A DNA stretch of 64,000 nucleotides from Rebecca billardiae RCC1528 (taxonomy: Eukaryota > Haptophyta): contig OZ251231.1 of NCBI GenBank assembly GCA_965240325.2, positions 2,356,001 through 2,420,000 of the forward strand. Reading direction: 5' to 3'. Position 1 is the first letter of the stretch. Each line of letters begins with the position of its first letter. A program made the translations under genes and the position numbers. Under the pieces are notes generated by a model. The model worked only from the letters and a program-made list of their open reading frames with translations. It ran no database searches and had not been told where the DNA came from. This document shows, in pieces, positions 30,517 through 41,166 of the stretch.

Positions 30517-32532
30517 ATGGCGGCCGCCGCGCCCAGCGCCGAGCTCGACGAGCACCGGCCGCCGGCAGTGCGGCTCGGCAAGTCGGGTGAGGACGGCACG
30601 ACGCAGCAGTCCGTCGACCCCTTCTTCGTTGGGTATGCCGACGCGTCTTCTGGCGAGCCAGAAGGCCGTTCTGCGGCGCACGCCCGCGAGTCCGACGTGG
30701 CCAGCATGGGTCGCGACCTGCCGTCGACGCCCGAGCCGCCCCCTTGGCATAGCCCGCCCGGCCCGGGCGATCGACGGCCGTCAATGACCGGCGCCGAGAT
30801 GCGCGAGTGGCACCTACACCAGCAGTACTACGAGGACCGGATCCGCACGCTCTCGCAGTTCCCGGTCGCGCTGGTCGCGACCGGCCTGATCCTCATCTAC
30901 TTTGCAGACATCCTGCGCTCACTGGCGATCGCGGCGCTGCTCTGGCTCATCTTCTCGCCGATGATCGAGCTCCTCTCGGAGCCGTGCTACTACCCCGTGC
31001 AGGCGCTGCTCTGCCTCGCGGGCGCGCGCACCTTGCGCAGCGGCGCGCCTTCGGCGCGCGACGTCGACGGCGCGCGCTGCCGCTACCTGCTGAGCACCGC
31101 GGACATCATCGCGCGCATCAAGGTGCCGCGCGTGCTGTGCGTGCTCCTCGTCCTCGTCTTCGTGGGCTTCTGCTTCTGGCTCCTCATCGCCAAGACCTTC
31201 ACCTCGATCTCGGGCCTGCTGCGCGACTCTGACAACCTGCTGACGATGCTGTCCGCCAAGGTGGACGAGCTGCGCGGCATGATCGACCAGTCGATGCTCG
31301 CAGACACGGTCGACTGGGACGCGGTGATCCGGCAGATGGTCTCGCACGCGCGCGAGCTGACCACGCAGGACTCGATCGAGCAGGGCATCTGGTGGCTGCT
31401 CAACCTGATCCGCGTCTCGCTCGGCAACTTCTTCCTCGTCTTCCTCATGTTCATGTTCCTCACGCTCGTCGGCGAGTTCCGCTACCCGTCGACGCAGGGG
31501 AACCACCCAAAGTCCGAGCAGGTGCTGGTGGTGGAGAAGTACCTGTACGCGCAGACGTTCCTCTCGCTGCTCACGGCGGGGGTCAACGGCACGATCTACG
31601 GCTACCTGCACGTGCCGGCGTCCTTCATCTTCGCGCTGATGACGTTCTGGCTCAACTTCATCCCGGTGATTGGCTCGATCATCGCCGTGCTGCTGCCGAT
31701 GCCGCTGGTGCTCGTCGTGCTCGACTTCCACGACTGCCTGATGGCGCTCATCCTGCCCACGATCACGCAGCTGCTCATCGGCAACACGCTCTACCCCGTG
31801 CTGATGGGGCGCACGATGTTGCTGCACCCCGTCACCATCCTCGTCGGCATGTCCATGTGCGCGCGCGCTCGCGCCTGCGCGGCGCCGGCGGATGCGCCAT
31901 CATCCACGCGCGAGAGAGAGAGCCGACGGCCCAAGCGCGCGCGCGGCGCTCGCGCTCCGCACGCGCAGGTTTGGCACGGTGTGGTCCATCCCGGGCATGA
32001 TCCTCTCCGTGCCCATCCTCGGCGTGCTCAAGTCCTTCTTCGGCGCGACGGACCACCCGTACGCGCAGGTGTGCGCGTACGTGCTCGAGGGCAGCGTGAC
32101 CAAGGCCATCGAGGCGTGGGAGCTCGCGCGCAGGCGGCACATGAACGCCACCACCATGTCGCCCCGCGGGAACCAAGGCGAGCAGCACGGCTTCAGGGCG
32201 CGACCCAGCATGTTCTGTGCGCGCTCGCGCGTGCGCACGCGCGCACATCTACACAGCGTGGCGGCATGCGTGGCGGCTCGCAGGCCCGCGTGCTGGCCGT
32301 GGCGCGCGCGCGTGGGTGGCGCTGGCAGGGCGTTGATGCGCGCGCTCACAAGCCTGCCCACCTTGGCTCCCCCATCGCCGCCCGCCGCGCTCCCGCCTGC
32401 ATGCCACACGCAGCCCTGCCACGCAGCTTTCACGTCTCTGCGCCAGATCTCGACGCACACATACACAACTCGGGCGGCGGCGCAGGCGGCGGAGCGGGCA
32501 GCGGCTACTCACGCCTTCGAGACCATCGGTAG
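30517..32532 (+). CDS. AI-2E transporter family (TqsA/PerM-like) membrane protein
   Basis: Three exons (30517-31856, 31969-32216, 32447-32532) with introns of 112 and 230 nt give 557 residues. A 110-residue polar N-terminal extension precedes about eight hydrophobic segments starting LSQFPVALVATGLILIYFAD. Typical family motifs follow: IKVPRVLCVLLVLVFVGFCF, a cytosolic/periplasmic helical loop, LTAGVNGTIYGYLHVPASFI, FWLNFIPVIGSIIAVLLP and, across the first intron, MSMFGTVWSIPGMILSVP. That last junction restores the family's conserved FGxxWGIPGM end. Bacterial members include quorum-signal exporters and Na+/H+ antiporters; function in an alga is unknown. The last exon is glycine-rich (HNSGGGAGGGAGSG) and its acceptor is chosen from frame only. 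A preceding hairpin sits at 30464-30497. Confidence 0.8.
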   Translation: MAAAAPSAELDEHRPPAVRLGKSGEDGTTQQSVDPFFVGYADASSGEPEGRSAAHARESDVASMGRDLPSTPEPPPWHSPPGPGDRRPSMTGAEMREWHLHQQYYEDRIRTLSQFPVALVATGLILIYFADILRSLAIAALLWLIFSPMIELLSEPCYYPVQALLCLAGARTLRSGAPSARDVDGARCRYLLSTADIIARIKVPRVLCVLLVLVFVGFCFWLLIAKTFTSISGLLRDSDNLLTMLSAKVDELRGMIDQSMLADTVDWDAVIRQMVSHARELTTQDSIEQGIWWLLNLIRVSLGNFFLVFLMFMFLTLVGEFRYPSTQGNHPKSEQVLVVEKYLYAQTFLSLLTAGVNGTIYGYLHVPASFIFALMTFWLNFIPVIGSIIAVLLPMPLVLVVLDFHDCLMALILPTITQLLIGNTLYPVLMGRTMLLHPVTILVGMSMCARARACAAPADAPSSTRERESRRPKRARGARAPHAQVWHGVVHPGHDPLRAHPRRAQVLLRRDGPPVRAGVRVRARGQRDQGHRGVGARAQAAHERHHHVAPREPRRAARLQGATQHVLCALARAHARTSTQRGGMRGGSQARVLAVARARGWRWQGVDARAHKPAHLGSPIAARRAPACMPHAALPRSFHVSAPDLDAHIHNSGGGAGGGAGSGYSRLRDHR

Positions 32533-33016
32533 TGCCCACTGGAGCCTAAGCCGCGGATGGCGTTGCGCAATCACGAGATCGCTGCGTTTGAGGAGGCCGC
32601 GCTTAAGCAACGTTGGCATCGTACCCGTCGTTATTAGCAGCATCCGGCGACCTGCCGGCGGGAAATGGGTCCTCCTCGATGCGGCTCGGCATCATCATCA
32701 TCGCGGCGGCATCATTGATGCCAACATTTACATTGCCGTCGTGCGCGGTCCAACGGCCAGCCTACATTCGCGTAGTATAATGTTCGCGCGGCTACTGACA
32801 ATAATGCGTTTATCACTCGCGACAATATATATAATACGAAGCCTGCTCGTCGCGCGCGCTTTTACGAGTTACGACGCGACTGCAGACTATGTATTCGCGC
32901 GATGATGACCCGCCATATAATGATTATGATAGAAATGATCAGCAGAGACTGAGACTCAGACAGAGAGATCATCGAGCATCGTCAGAGCAATTAATAATAA
33001 CTAAAATTCTGATCTG

Positions 33017-33395
33017 ATGGCGCACGCCCCCCCCCCCCCCCCGAAAGGTCTGACTGAGCGTGAGCGAAAGCCGGGGGGGCGGCGCACGTGCTCCGCAAAA
33101 TCAAAAAAGATAATGGCGCGCGTGATGGTATGGGGATTTTGTAATTTTAGCAGGGGGAAAGCTGCTTATGAATATTCTGAATGAGATTCAACCCCAGGCT
33201 TGATGACGGTTTGATTGCGTTTCTACTATACGATTCCCCTGTCCGTATTGACCCTTAACTTTAAGTTAGTAATAACACTATTAGCTAGGAAACAGCATGG
33301 TCCAATAGCAAACACCAACCCTGCGTCCGAACATTCTATGGTAAGATGTCTGAATTACAAGTAAGAGCCTGAAACAGCTCGCCAAGTATAGGAAA
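33017..33395 (+). repeat. Dispersed poly-C/poly-G element, copy 1
   Basis: Begins ATGGCGCACG, then a poly-C run, GAAAGGTCTGA, GCGTGAGCGAAAGCC and a poly-G run followed by GGCGCACGTGCTCCGCAAAA. It ends near GTAAGAGCCTGAAACAGCTC. A diverged second copy is at 50259-50575. The C and G runs can pair, forming a hairpin. It could be a non-autonomous element or an RNA gene; no coding content. Confidence 0.6.
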
Positions 33396-33974
33396 GAGAC
33401 TAGAGAGGTTGTGGATCGGCTCCTCTGCCGCTTGAAGTGGGTGATGTGATCGTGGTTGGTATTTGGTTAAGCCCGTTGATCAATACACAATAACACATGA
33501 AAGATCTCATCGAAATCCCATAGGGCGACCGGTATCTTTGAATGAAGCGCCAAACGCCGTCTTTCAGCGCGCCTACAGTATCTTCGAAGCGAAACGCTGT
33601 TTTTCAGCTCGCCTCTTATGGGACGAGGGCCGAAAATATATGTAAAGGTGATTACGTGCTACGGCGTGCTAATCAGTGCCCGTGTGTCCGGGACCGAGTT
33701 TGATGATAATATGAAAAAACGTGAGCACGCACACACATCTTCATATGATCTCCCGTTGATTAATACTGCTCACACGGCTTCGCGCGACAAAAGGCGCTGC
33801 CTTCGCCACGACGCGGGCTCGCGAGCAGAGCAGGCGGGCACTGCGTGACGCACACACACGATCGTTCATTCAATCCGACAAGACTCAGCGCAGGTGCGCG
33901 CAGCTGCGGCGGGTCCCAACAGAGAGAGAGAGTGAGAGCAGGTGACGAGAGACTGAGAGATGAGAGCGAGACGA

Positions 33975-34209
33975 GAGTTACTGATATATATACATATACA
34001 TATATATATATATATATATTTGCGTCGTGCGCGAATAATTTCCTGGGAGACAGCAGCATCAGGGCCGGGCCGGTACCTAAACACGTCGCTATGCGCGGCG
34101 GTTATCCGTTACGGGCGCGCGTAAATGGCGTAGTAACTAGTTAGTATATTGCTCGGCGGATATATATATATATGGTAGAGAGAGAGAGAGAGAGAGTGGT
34201 AGAGAGAGC

Positions 34210-34253
<44 letters not shown>

Positions 34254-34265
34254 GAGAGAGAGAGA
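33975..34265. repeat. TA and GA microsatellites
   Basis: TA tract at about 33980-34020 and an (AG)n block of about 90 bp at 34171-34266, interrupted by GTGGT and CTAG. Simple-sequence repeats only. Confidence 0.85.
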
Positions 34266-34567
34266 GTCGTGGGTGATGCTGACGCGATGTAGTAGTAGTA
34301 CGTCGTAGTAGTACGCGCGCGTATATAATTGCTACGCGCGGCAAACCCGTCGTCGTCTCTTATACGCATATATATAGCGTAGCGCTTACTTACAGTAGCA
34401 GTACCGCCACCCGGTAGCGGGCGTAGCGGCTGCGCGTGCGCGTCATTAAATAAGTACTCGTCACTATAAGTATAGCATATATATATATATATAAGTTTAT
34501 CTATCGACGGCGGCTGATGAGGATGATGATGCATATATATATATATATGCGCGCAATTATACAGCTA

Positions 34568-36670
34568 CTACTGTGACGGCACACCTCTCTTACCAGCCGG
34601 TAGGCGCACGCCCAAGGAAACCTTTGACGGCGGGCTCGCTCTCGCAGCCTTATGATGAGCCTTGGCCCTTGCAAGAGCGTCCCTCGCTTTCGCTCGCCGC
34701 GCTGCGCGCCGCTCGGCGAGCGTTTCCCGATTGTCTTCTACCATGGCATGGATCGACTCAATGCCGCGCTCCGCCTCGTCCTCGTCCTCGCCGTCCTCGC
34801 CGAGGTAGCCGTCCACGGTGCGCAGCTCAACGAGCAGATTGGCGAGCCCGTCCGCGCACGAGAGTTGGTTGAGCAGCGTCGCGCTCACCATGTTAAGGCC
34901 GAGCGCGACGATCGCCGCCCACTGCGTGCGCACGTACTGGCGGATGCGCTCCTGGATCGACGTCTCCACCCGCTCGGCCAGCGCCAGCTTTGTGTCCTCC
35001 GGGAGCGCGGCGAAGCGCTCGAGGACGAGCCCGAGTGCAAAGTTGTACGCCCACACGCCGCAGCACGCGCCCGCGAGGCACAGCCATCCCATCTTGAAGT
35101 AGGAGGCGTTCTTAAACGCCTTGCTCGCGGCGAGCGCGCCGGGCTCGCGGTGCGCGTTGACGGTGTGCGCGATGAGCATGAAGCCGAGTAGCGTGGTCGA
35201 GTAGAACGCGTTGCACCCCCCGAACCAGCCGTCTCCCACCACGTGCAGCGGGAAGACGAGCGCGCCGTACACGACGGCAAACTGTATCAAAGGCGCGACC
35301 CACGCGACCCACCCCCAGAGAGAGGAGTCGGGCACGACTGTCTTCCACAGCTGCGCCGCGCGGATGGCTGCGGGGATGACGGCGAGGAGGATGGGCAGCA
35401 CCTCCACCATCGACTCGGACGCGATCGCCATGCGGTACCGCTGGCTGAGCAGCCCCTTGGTCAGCGAGTCCTGCAGCTCAGCATCCATCGCCGGAGCGAA
35501 GCCCAGCGTGTCGAACCACGGCACCGCGGTCGCGACGACTGGCCCGAGCGCGTTGGCGGTGAAGGCGGCGAGGATGAAGCGCTGCGAGGCGAGCCAGATG
35601 CGGACCGAGCTGAACGCGAGCGCGACGAGCACGAGCGCCGAGGTCTTGAACGCCGACGTTGTGAGCCCCGTGATCTGCCGCCAGCGCGACAGGAGGCAGT
35701 CGCCCGCGCGCGAGGCACTGTGCACGCGCAGCTCGCCACACACCGTGCGCAGCACGGGCCGCGTGGCGTACAGCGCGAGCAGCTGCTCGAGGCTCGCGTC
35801 CTTCGGCGCGTTGTCGGCGATGTCGTTCGCGCACATCGCCCCCGTGAGCGCGCCGAGCGTCCTCGCGCACGCCGCCTCGCACTGCGCGCTGAACGAGCCG
35901 TCGTCATCGGAGCTGCCATCCAGCAGCCGTGTGCGCACAGCGCTCAGCTCGTCGTCGCCGAGCGCGAGGAGCGCGGCGGCCTCCTGCTGCGCGCTGGATT
36001 GCGCGTCGGCGCAACCCTGCGCCACCGCATCACGCGTGCTGTTCGCCGCGAGCTCCGCCGCCTGCTCCGAGCCCGTCGAGTTGAGCACGTCCGCGTACAC
36101 CTGCGCTGACGACGTCTGAGCAAGCTCGCACTGGTCGCTGGAAGGGGTGGTGGTGGCTGAGGGGAGCTGGACGGAGGGCAGGCTGGAGCGTAGGTCTGAG
36201 AGAGCACGCTCGCACGACGGTCCACACTCTCCGCTGCCCGTGCGTCGCAGGAACGGCATGAATGTCTGCGACACATCGAAGCCGGGTGAGGGCTCGTCGA
36301 GGTTGGCGCAATTGATCGCAGGCGCGTCGTCGGTGCCAAATATGATAGAGATGCGCGGCACGCCCTTGGCGAGGGAATCTGTGAACTCGACGATCACGCT
36401 CGACGCCAGCAGCATGAGTATGGTGACCAGCATCGAGTAGCGCCAGGCCGTGTAGTTGGCGCTCGCTGAGACGGGAGCGTCCTCGCCCTCGCGCTTCCGC
36501 TCGCTCTCGAAGCGGAGGTCACGGCCGCCGTCCGCCGAGATGTCCTTAGTGAGGAAGGCGCGTGCGACGTGACGCACGACCCAGATCGAGCGCCAGCGCC
36601 CGAACAGCATGGGAAGAGGCGTCGGCTCTGCAGGCCCTGTTGCATCCATGCTCAAGGGTGCTTCCGCCAT
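34568..36670 (-). CDS. Uncharacterised polytopic membrane protein
   Basis: 700 residues from ATG 36670 (MAEAPLSMDATG); the upstream open frame has no ATG. One hydrophobic segment near residue 85 (SMLVTILMLLASSVIVEF) is followed by a 250-residue Ser/Ala/Cys-rich stretch, likely lumenal or extracellular (many Cys: ECGPSCERALSD, CELAQTS, QCEAACARTLG). Then come several hydrophobic segments around residues 345-600: TSALVLVALAFSSVRIWLAS, VLPILLAVIPAAIRAAQLW, WGWVAWVAPLIQFAVVYGA, SYFKMGWLCLAGACCGVW. The C-terminus is charged and coiled-coil-like (RETLAERRAARRAKARDALA) and basic at the end. I recognise no family. No intron needed. Confidence 0.6.
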   Translation of the reverse strand: MAEAPLSMDATGPAEPTPLPMLFGRWRSIWVVRHVARAFLTKDISADGGRDLRFESERKREGEDAPVSASANYTAWRYSMLVTILMLLASSVIVEFTDSLAKGVPRISIIFGTDDAPAINCANLDEPSPGFDVSQTFMPFLRRTGSGECGPSCERALSDLRSSLPSVQLPSATTTPSSDQCELAQTSSAQVYADVLNSTGSEQAAELAANSTRDAVAQGCADAQSSAQQEAAALLALGDDELSAVRTRLLDGSSDDDGSFSAQCEAACARTLGALTGAMCANDIADNAPKDASLEQLLALYATRPVLRTVCGELRVHSASRAGDCLLSRWRQITGLTTSAFKTSALVLVALAFSSVRIWLASQRFILAAFTANALGPVVATAVPWFDTLGFAPAMDAELQDSLTKGLLSQRYRMAIASESMVEVLPILLAVIPAAIRAAQLWKTVVPDSSLWGWVAWVAPLIQFAVVYGALVFPLHVVGDGWFGGCNAFYSTTLLGFMLIAHTVNAHREPGALAASKAFKNASYFKMGWLCLAGACCGVWAYNFALGLVLERFAALPEDTKLALAERVETSIQERIRQYVRTQWAAIVALGLNMVSATLLNQLSCADGLANLLVELRTVDGYLGEDGEDEDEAERGIESIHAMVEDNRETLAERRAARRAKARDALARAKAHHKAARASPPSKVSLGVRLPAGKRGVPSQ

Positions 36671-37196
36671 GGCATCAGCTCGTCTTTCCGAGCTATGGGG
36701 GAGCCGTCCGGGCGTGAGAAAAGCCGGCAGCCCAAAGCCCGGTAAAGTGAGGGCAAACCGCCGACAGCCGGGGCCGGGCCGCGAACCGTCGGCGCAGTCT
36801 GACTGAGGATGCACAGAGGAGGCTCAAGCGCCTCAAGCTTGAAGCTGCTCAACAGCCCGCCAGCGCCCAGACGGCGCAGCCCAGGCGGCTTCGCAGTGAA
36901 TGTCATCGTCGCTGCGATCTCTGCTGAACTACGCCTCTCGGGAGGAGTTGCCGTCGCTTGCCGAGCACCAGCATGTCCTGGGATTACAGGCCGTCGTCCA
37001 GAGCTGCAGGCTCGCGCCGTCGGGTAGGGCGATAGCCGATACTCGATACTGTAGGCGGTAGCGAGCTCGCAACACTCGAAGGCGTCAGCAGACAAACCCT
37101 GCAGGTCGGGGCGCTCGGATCGCCGGCGCAGGTGCCAGCCCACGAGCCGCTTGCTTCACGCGAGATGATGGTTGTCAGCGGCGGCACTGCGGTCGA
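36671..37196. other. Intergenic, nothing recognised
   Basis: About 520 bp between the membrane protein start and the 3' end of the ATP23 gene on the same strand. Presumably contains the promoter of the former. No defined motif seen. Confidence 0.4.
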
Positions 37197-37884
37197 TTAG
37201 CTGCGGTCGGCGTCAAACGGCGCGAGGTCGTGGTAGCAGTGGTGCCAGGCCGCGGCCACAGCCTGCTTGACCTCGCGCGCGCCTGCGGGCAGCAGCACAC
37301 AGCCAGTTTGGAGCGCTGGTCAGGAGGCGCGTTGCCGCGGCGACGCACGCGGGCGAGTGACGCCGCCGCGCAGGGAGCAGCATCAGCGTACCGCTACTGG
37401 CCGGATTCATCGCCACCGAGAGCTCCGCCCTCCGCCGGACGCACTTCTGCTGCTGCGCGCGCAGGTTGAGGTTGCCGCGCGCAAACTCCTGTCCGAACGA
37501 GCAGTCTCCGCTCAAGTTCGCCGCGCGGATCTCCGTGCACGCGTGATGCTTCAAATCCATCCAGTTGACGCGCGCGCGGCAGTCATCGAAGGCGTGAATC
37601 AGCTCATGCACCATCGTGGACTCGGTGAGGGCCGCATTGTCCATGTGCTGCTGGCACAGAATCACGCCGCGGTCTCTGTCGTAGCCGCCTTGGCAGTCCT
37701 GCTCGCAGCGCTCGCACGAGAAGAAGGTGCGATTGACTGGACAGCCAGCGCGCTCGAGGGCAGCGAGAAGAGTGCGCACCGCCGCGCTCTTCTCAAAGGC
37801 GCGATCGACGTGGCGTCGGCACGTATCCTCACCGCTGCCGCCAGCCATCCTGCGGCGTGCTATGTGAAATACTACCGCCGTCAT
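37197..37884 (-). CDS. ATP23: ATP23-type mitochondrial inner-membrane metalloprotease, two exons
   Basis: Exons are 37392-37884 and 37197-37282 with a 109-nt intron, giving 192 residues. The zinc motif is HELIHAFD (93-97 HELIH). Upstream are paired cysteines typical of the family (SCERCEQDCQGGYD, LCQQHMDN). The final block EVKQAVAAAWHHCYHDLAPF is supplied by the second exon; without splicing the frame drifts into unrelated sequence, so the intron is well supported. ATP23 cleaves the Atp6 precursor and helps assemble F1Fo ATP synthase in the intermembrane space. Length is close to yeast and human homologues (about 230-250) minus N-terminus. ATG 37884 is the first; MAGG at 37848 is an alternative. 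Confidence 0.88.
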
Positions 37885-38213
37885 TTACTCATTTCCGCCA
37901 TTTCTGGACACCAGTAAGTCCCAGTACAGTAGTAGTAACGCAGTGTCGTCGCTGTCTCACATACTCAGCAGTCTGTTACAACATGTTGACCACTCAGTAG
38001 GATGGCATTGTCACTGACAGACCGTCAGACATGTCTGTCAGGTACAGTGTCAGCAGTCTGTCAGTGTCAGATTCTGACGATGAGATCGATGAGCGATTGC
38101 CTTTAATTATTCATGAAAACGGGTGCAGCTCGCCAGGCCATTTGATTCGCGCACAGACGGTAGTGTCACACCGCAGCGAGCCGGCCATGGATCGGCTCGC
38201 ACGTGGGAGGGCG

Positions 38214-39875
38214 CTACGCGGGCATGCCTGGCACGGCGAGCCGCGCCACGACGCGCACCGCAAGACGCACGGCGCACGCGAGCGTGGCCGCTCCGAGCGC
38301 ACCGAGCAGCGCGAGCGCGCGCGTCGTCACGTCCGCGCGCCGAACGATCTCCGAGTAGGCGAGGCCGGGGGACTGCACGAGGTAGAAGATCTGCGGGTGG
38401 AAGCCAAGCCGCGCCCCGAGCGTGCGTGACAGCTGCAGCCGGACGAAGAAGTTGAGCGCCCAGAACGCGCGCCGCACCGCCCCGAACGCCGCCTGCTGCG
38501 AGTATTGGAACGGGTAGCCGAGGGTCATCATGCGGCACAGCGCGGTGGCCTCGCGCGCGCGCGCGGCGCCGTACTGCGCGAGCGCGGGCACGAGGCTGGG
38601 GCCGCTCTGCGCGGGAAAGTGCACGTCCGCGGCATCGAGCCACTCCGCCAGCGCGCCCACATCCTGCAGCCCGGAGTTGACGCCCTGACCCAGATCGGGC
38701 GGGAAGGCATGCAGTGCGTCGCCCGCGAGCGCCGCGCACGCGCCGCCGGCCACGGTCAAGGCGGCGTGCGTGCACCGCGTGGGCGCGGGGAAGCGCCCGC
38801 CGCGGCTCGCCGCGAAGCGCGCGAGCTCCTCCTCGCCCAGGTGCTTCGCGTCGAGCGGCACGTGCGGGAACACGCGGCGGAGGTACGCCCCCATCTCGGC
38901 CGCGCTCAGCTGCTCCCAGAGCGGGTGGCCGTGGCGCGCCGTGATGAAGTTGGCTGTGCGGCCGTTTGCGTCCGAGCGCAGCGGCAGCATGCCCACGCGC
39001 AGCGAGGGCTCGGCGCCCGGCGTGGAGCGCAGCGAGTAGGCCACCTGCGCCTCCGCGCGCGCCTCGGGCACGCGGCGCGAGAGCTGGAACGACGGCGGAA
39101 GCGTGAGCACCTTGTACCGGAGACCGGCCGCGGCGGAGCGGTGCGTTCGCACGCCAAACGCGCGCCCGTTGCTCAGCTCGGCGAGGCGCGCGCGCACGAC
39201 GGAGCGCAGGCCGTCGGCGCCGAGGACGAGCTGCGCGGTGAGGCGCTGCTCCTCTCCAGTCGCCGCCTCGCGCGCGCCCACGCTCCACGTCGTCGCGTTC
39301 TGCAGGTGCAGGCTGGAGAGCTCGTGTCCGTACAGACGCTCGATGGCAGGCAGCTCGCCGCCCGCGCCGCGCGTGGCCGCGACTGCGTCGTCGAGCAGGC
39401 GGACGAAGGTGTTGCGCGGCACCCACTGCGGCGTGATCTGCCCCCGGGCATTCTTGTTCACGATCGGAAGCCCGACCGGCTCCCCCACGCCCCCGTCCGG
39501 CTCATCTGTCACCTGCGCGATGCGGAATGCAGCCTGCGAGACGCTCGCCGCCTCGAGGGCGGGCATCAGCCCGAGCGGCTCGAGCACGGCCTGCCCGCGC
39601 CCGTCTATGAGGTACAGGAACCCGCGCTCCGGATCGTACGCCGCCGGGTCGCTCGCCTTCTCGACGAGCGCGACGCGCGCGCCGCGCGCGCGCAGCGCGA
39701 GCGCGGCGGCGAGCCCCGTCGGGCCCGCGCCGACGATGACGGCGTCGAACGGGCGCGCAGGCGCGGTGGCAACGATGGCCGCGCGCGAAGCTCTAGCGCG
39801 CGCCATCATTGGGCGCGCACCCGGCCGAGCTACGCCGGCCGCCATCGCGACGATGCACGCTGATGTCCACAGCAT
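38214..39875 (-). CDS. FAD-dependent monooxygenase, kynurenine 3-monooxygenase-like
   Basis: Single-exon gene of 553 residues. The start (MLWTSACIVAMAAGVARPG) is hydrophobic, consistent with a presequence or signal. The flavin-binding GxGxxG is VIVGAGPTGLAAALAL (49-54), followed by ALVEK. The second FAD contact is GADGLRSVVRA, and the late motif GDALHAFPPDLGQGVNSGLQ (about 380) is diagnostic of class A flavoprotein hydroxylases. The C-terminal 70 residues include a helical hydrophobic segment (ALALLGALGAATLACAVRLA), a membrane anchor as in KMO. KMO hydroxylates L-kynurenine on the mitochondrial outer membrane, but plants and algae have related enzymes with other substrates, so kynurenine is not certain. 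Confidence 0.78.
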   Translation of the reverse strand: MLWTSACIVAMAAGVARPGARPMMARARASRAAIVATAPARPFDAVIVGAGPTGLAAALALRARGARVALVEKASDPAAYDPERGFLYLIDGRGQAVLEPLGLMPALEAASVSQAAFRIAQVTDEPDGGVGEPVGLPIVNKNARGQITPQWVPRNTFVRLLDDAVAATRGAGGELPAIERLYGHELSSLHLQNATTWSVGAREAATGEEQRLTAQLVLGADGLRSVVRARLAELSNGRAFGVRTHRSAAAGLRYKVLTLPPSFQLSRRVPEARAEAQVAYSLRSTPGAEPSLRVGMLPLRSDANGRTANFITARHGHPLWEQLSAAEMGAYLRRVFPHVPLDAKHLGEEELARFAASRGGRFPAPTRCTHAALTVAGGACAALAGDALHAFPPDLGQGVNSGLQDVGALAEWLDAADVHFPAQSGPSLVPALAQYGAARAREATALCRMMTLGYPFQYSQQAAFGAVRRAFWALNFFVRLQLSRTLGARLGFHPQIFYLVQSPGLAYSEIVRRADVTTRALALLGALGAATLACAVRLAVRVVARLAVPGMPA

Positions 39876-40037
39876 GATTGCCGGCGAGACGTGGCCTTGA
39901 CACCCGCGCCGCCGTCACGATGTCGCCGATCGGGCGCCGATTCGGGGCATCGGGGCTCGGCAGCAGCCGAAATCGAAGCAGGCAGCAGCGCCCGCGCGCC
40001 CGCGTGGGTGCTGCGCGGGTCTGAACTTGCCGCAAAC

Positions 40038-41166
40038 CAAGGGCGGTAAGGGCTGTCAACTCCCAGTGGCGCCGAGTGGCGGAGGTTGGGGGCCCCTCAA
40101 CTCGTGCGGCCGCGCGGCGCAGCGGCGAAGTCTCCTGGGGCGCCGCCCTGGAGGGCGCGTGGGGTGCGCACGCCGCGTGCTCCTGCGCCCGCGGCAGCGG
40201 CCGCGGACACGGCGCGCGTGGTTGGTCGCATGCTAGACAGCATGTAGTACCCTCCCACGCCGCGCGCCGCGCTCGCCGGTGCCCTTGCCGTGCCTCAGGC
40301 CAGCCGCGCACGCGCGCCGCACCAATGGCCAGCCGTGGCCACGCGCCAGCCGCCGGCGCGCGCGCGGTGCGCGGTGCGGTCGGCGCGGGTCGGGCGCGCG
40401 CCCGGGGCGAGGCTCACGTGTGGTGGGCGCGCGCCATGCCGCCTCGCGCCGCCGCACACGAGCTTGATCACGTTCCACGCGGCTGCTGAAGGGTGCTCGT
40501 CGAGCATTCCTCGGCCATCAGAAATGAGCTTGGACAAGCGGCTGTGAGCGCATCAGTGCGAGGAACGCGAGCACTTGGGGGCTCGCGTGCCTTATTAGGA
40601 GGCTGGTCGTGCACATATCAGTGGTCTGCGCTTGTCTATCACGCGTCGCTGCCTTCCCATGATCGTCTCAACATGAGCATTTTCAAACATGGCAATGCAC
40701 ACTCGACAGCATGATAACGCGTGCGCGCCGACCCATGCGGGCGCCAGCGCGGCGGCGCGAGGCGGCATGGCGCGCGCCCACCACACGTGAGCCTCGCCCC
40801 GGGCGCGCGCCCGACCCGCGCCGACCGCACCGCGCACCGCGCGCGCGCCGGCGGCCGGCGCGTGGCCACGGCTGGCCATTGGTGCGGCGCGCGTGCGCGG
40901 CTGGCCTGAGGCGCGGCGAGGGCACCGGCGAGCGCGGCGCGCGGCGTGGGAGGGTACTACATGCTGTCTAGCATGCGACCAACCACGCGCGCCGTGTCCG
41001 CGGCCGCTGCCGCGGGCGCAGGAGCACGCGGCGTGCGCACCCCACGCGCCCTCCAGGGCGGCGCCCCAGGAGACTTAGCCGCTGCGCCGCGAGGCCGCAC
41101 GAGTTGAGGGGCCCCCAACCTCCGCCACTCGGCGCCACTGGGAGTTGACAGCCCTTACCGCCCTTG
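40038..41166. mobile_element. Foldback element 1 (418-bp arms)
   Basis: Left arm 40038-40455 and right arm 40749-41166 are inverted repeats of equal length (418 bp) with only a few mismatches, enclosing a 293-bp spacer. Ends are CAAGGGCGGTAAGGGC and its complement. A 7-bp direct repeat CGCAAAC flanks the element (40031-40037 and 41167-41173), consistent with a target-site duplication. It carries no transposase, so it would be non-autonomous. The inner ends contain GGGCGCGCGCCATGCCGCCT, shared with the next element. Confidence 0.8.

Larger units (their letters stand above)
32533..34567. other. 2 kb gene-free region: dispersed repeat and microsatellites
   Basis: Holds a copy of a dispersed element (33017-33395) and GA/TA microsatellites (33970-34265, 34470-34550). 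Open frames in it are repeat-driven. No gene was recognised. Confidence 0.5.

Noticed and set aside
33845-34534. Open frames rich in Ser-Leu or Tyr-Ile repeats
   Set aside because: They translate GA and TA microsatellites.
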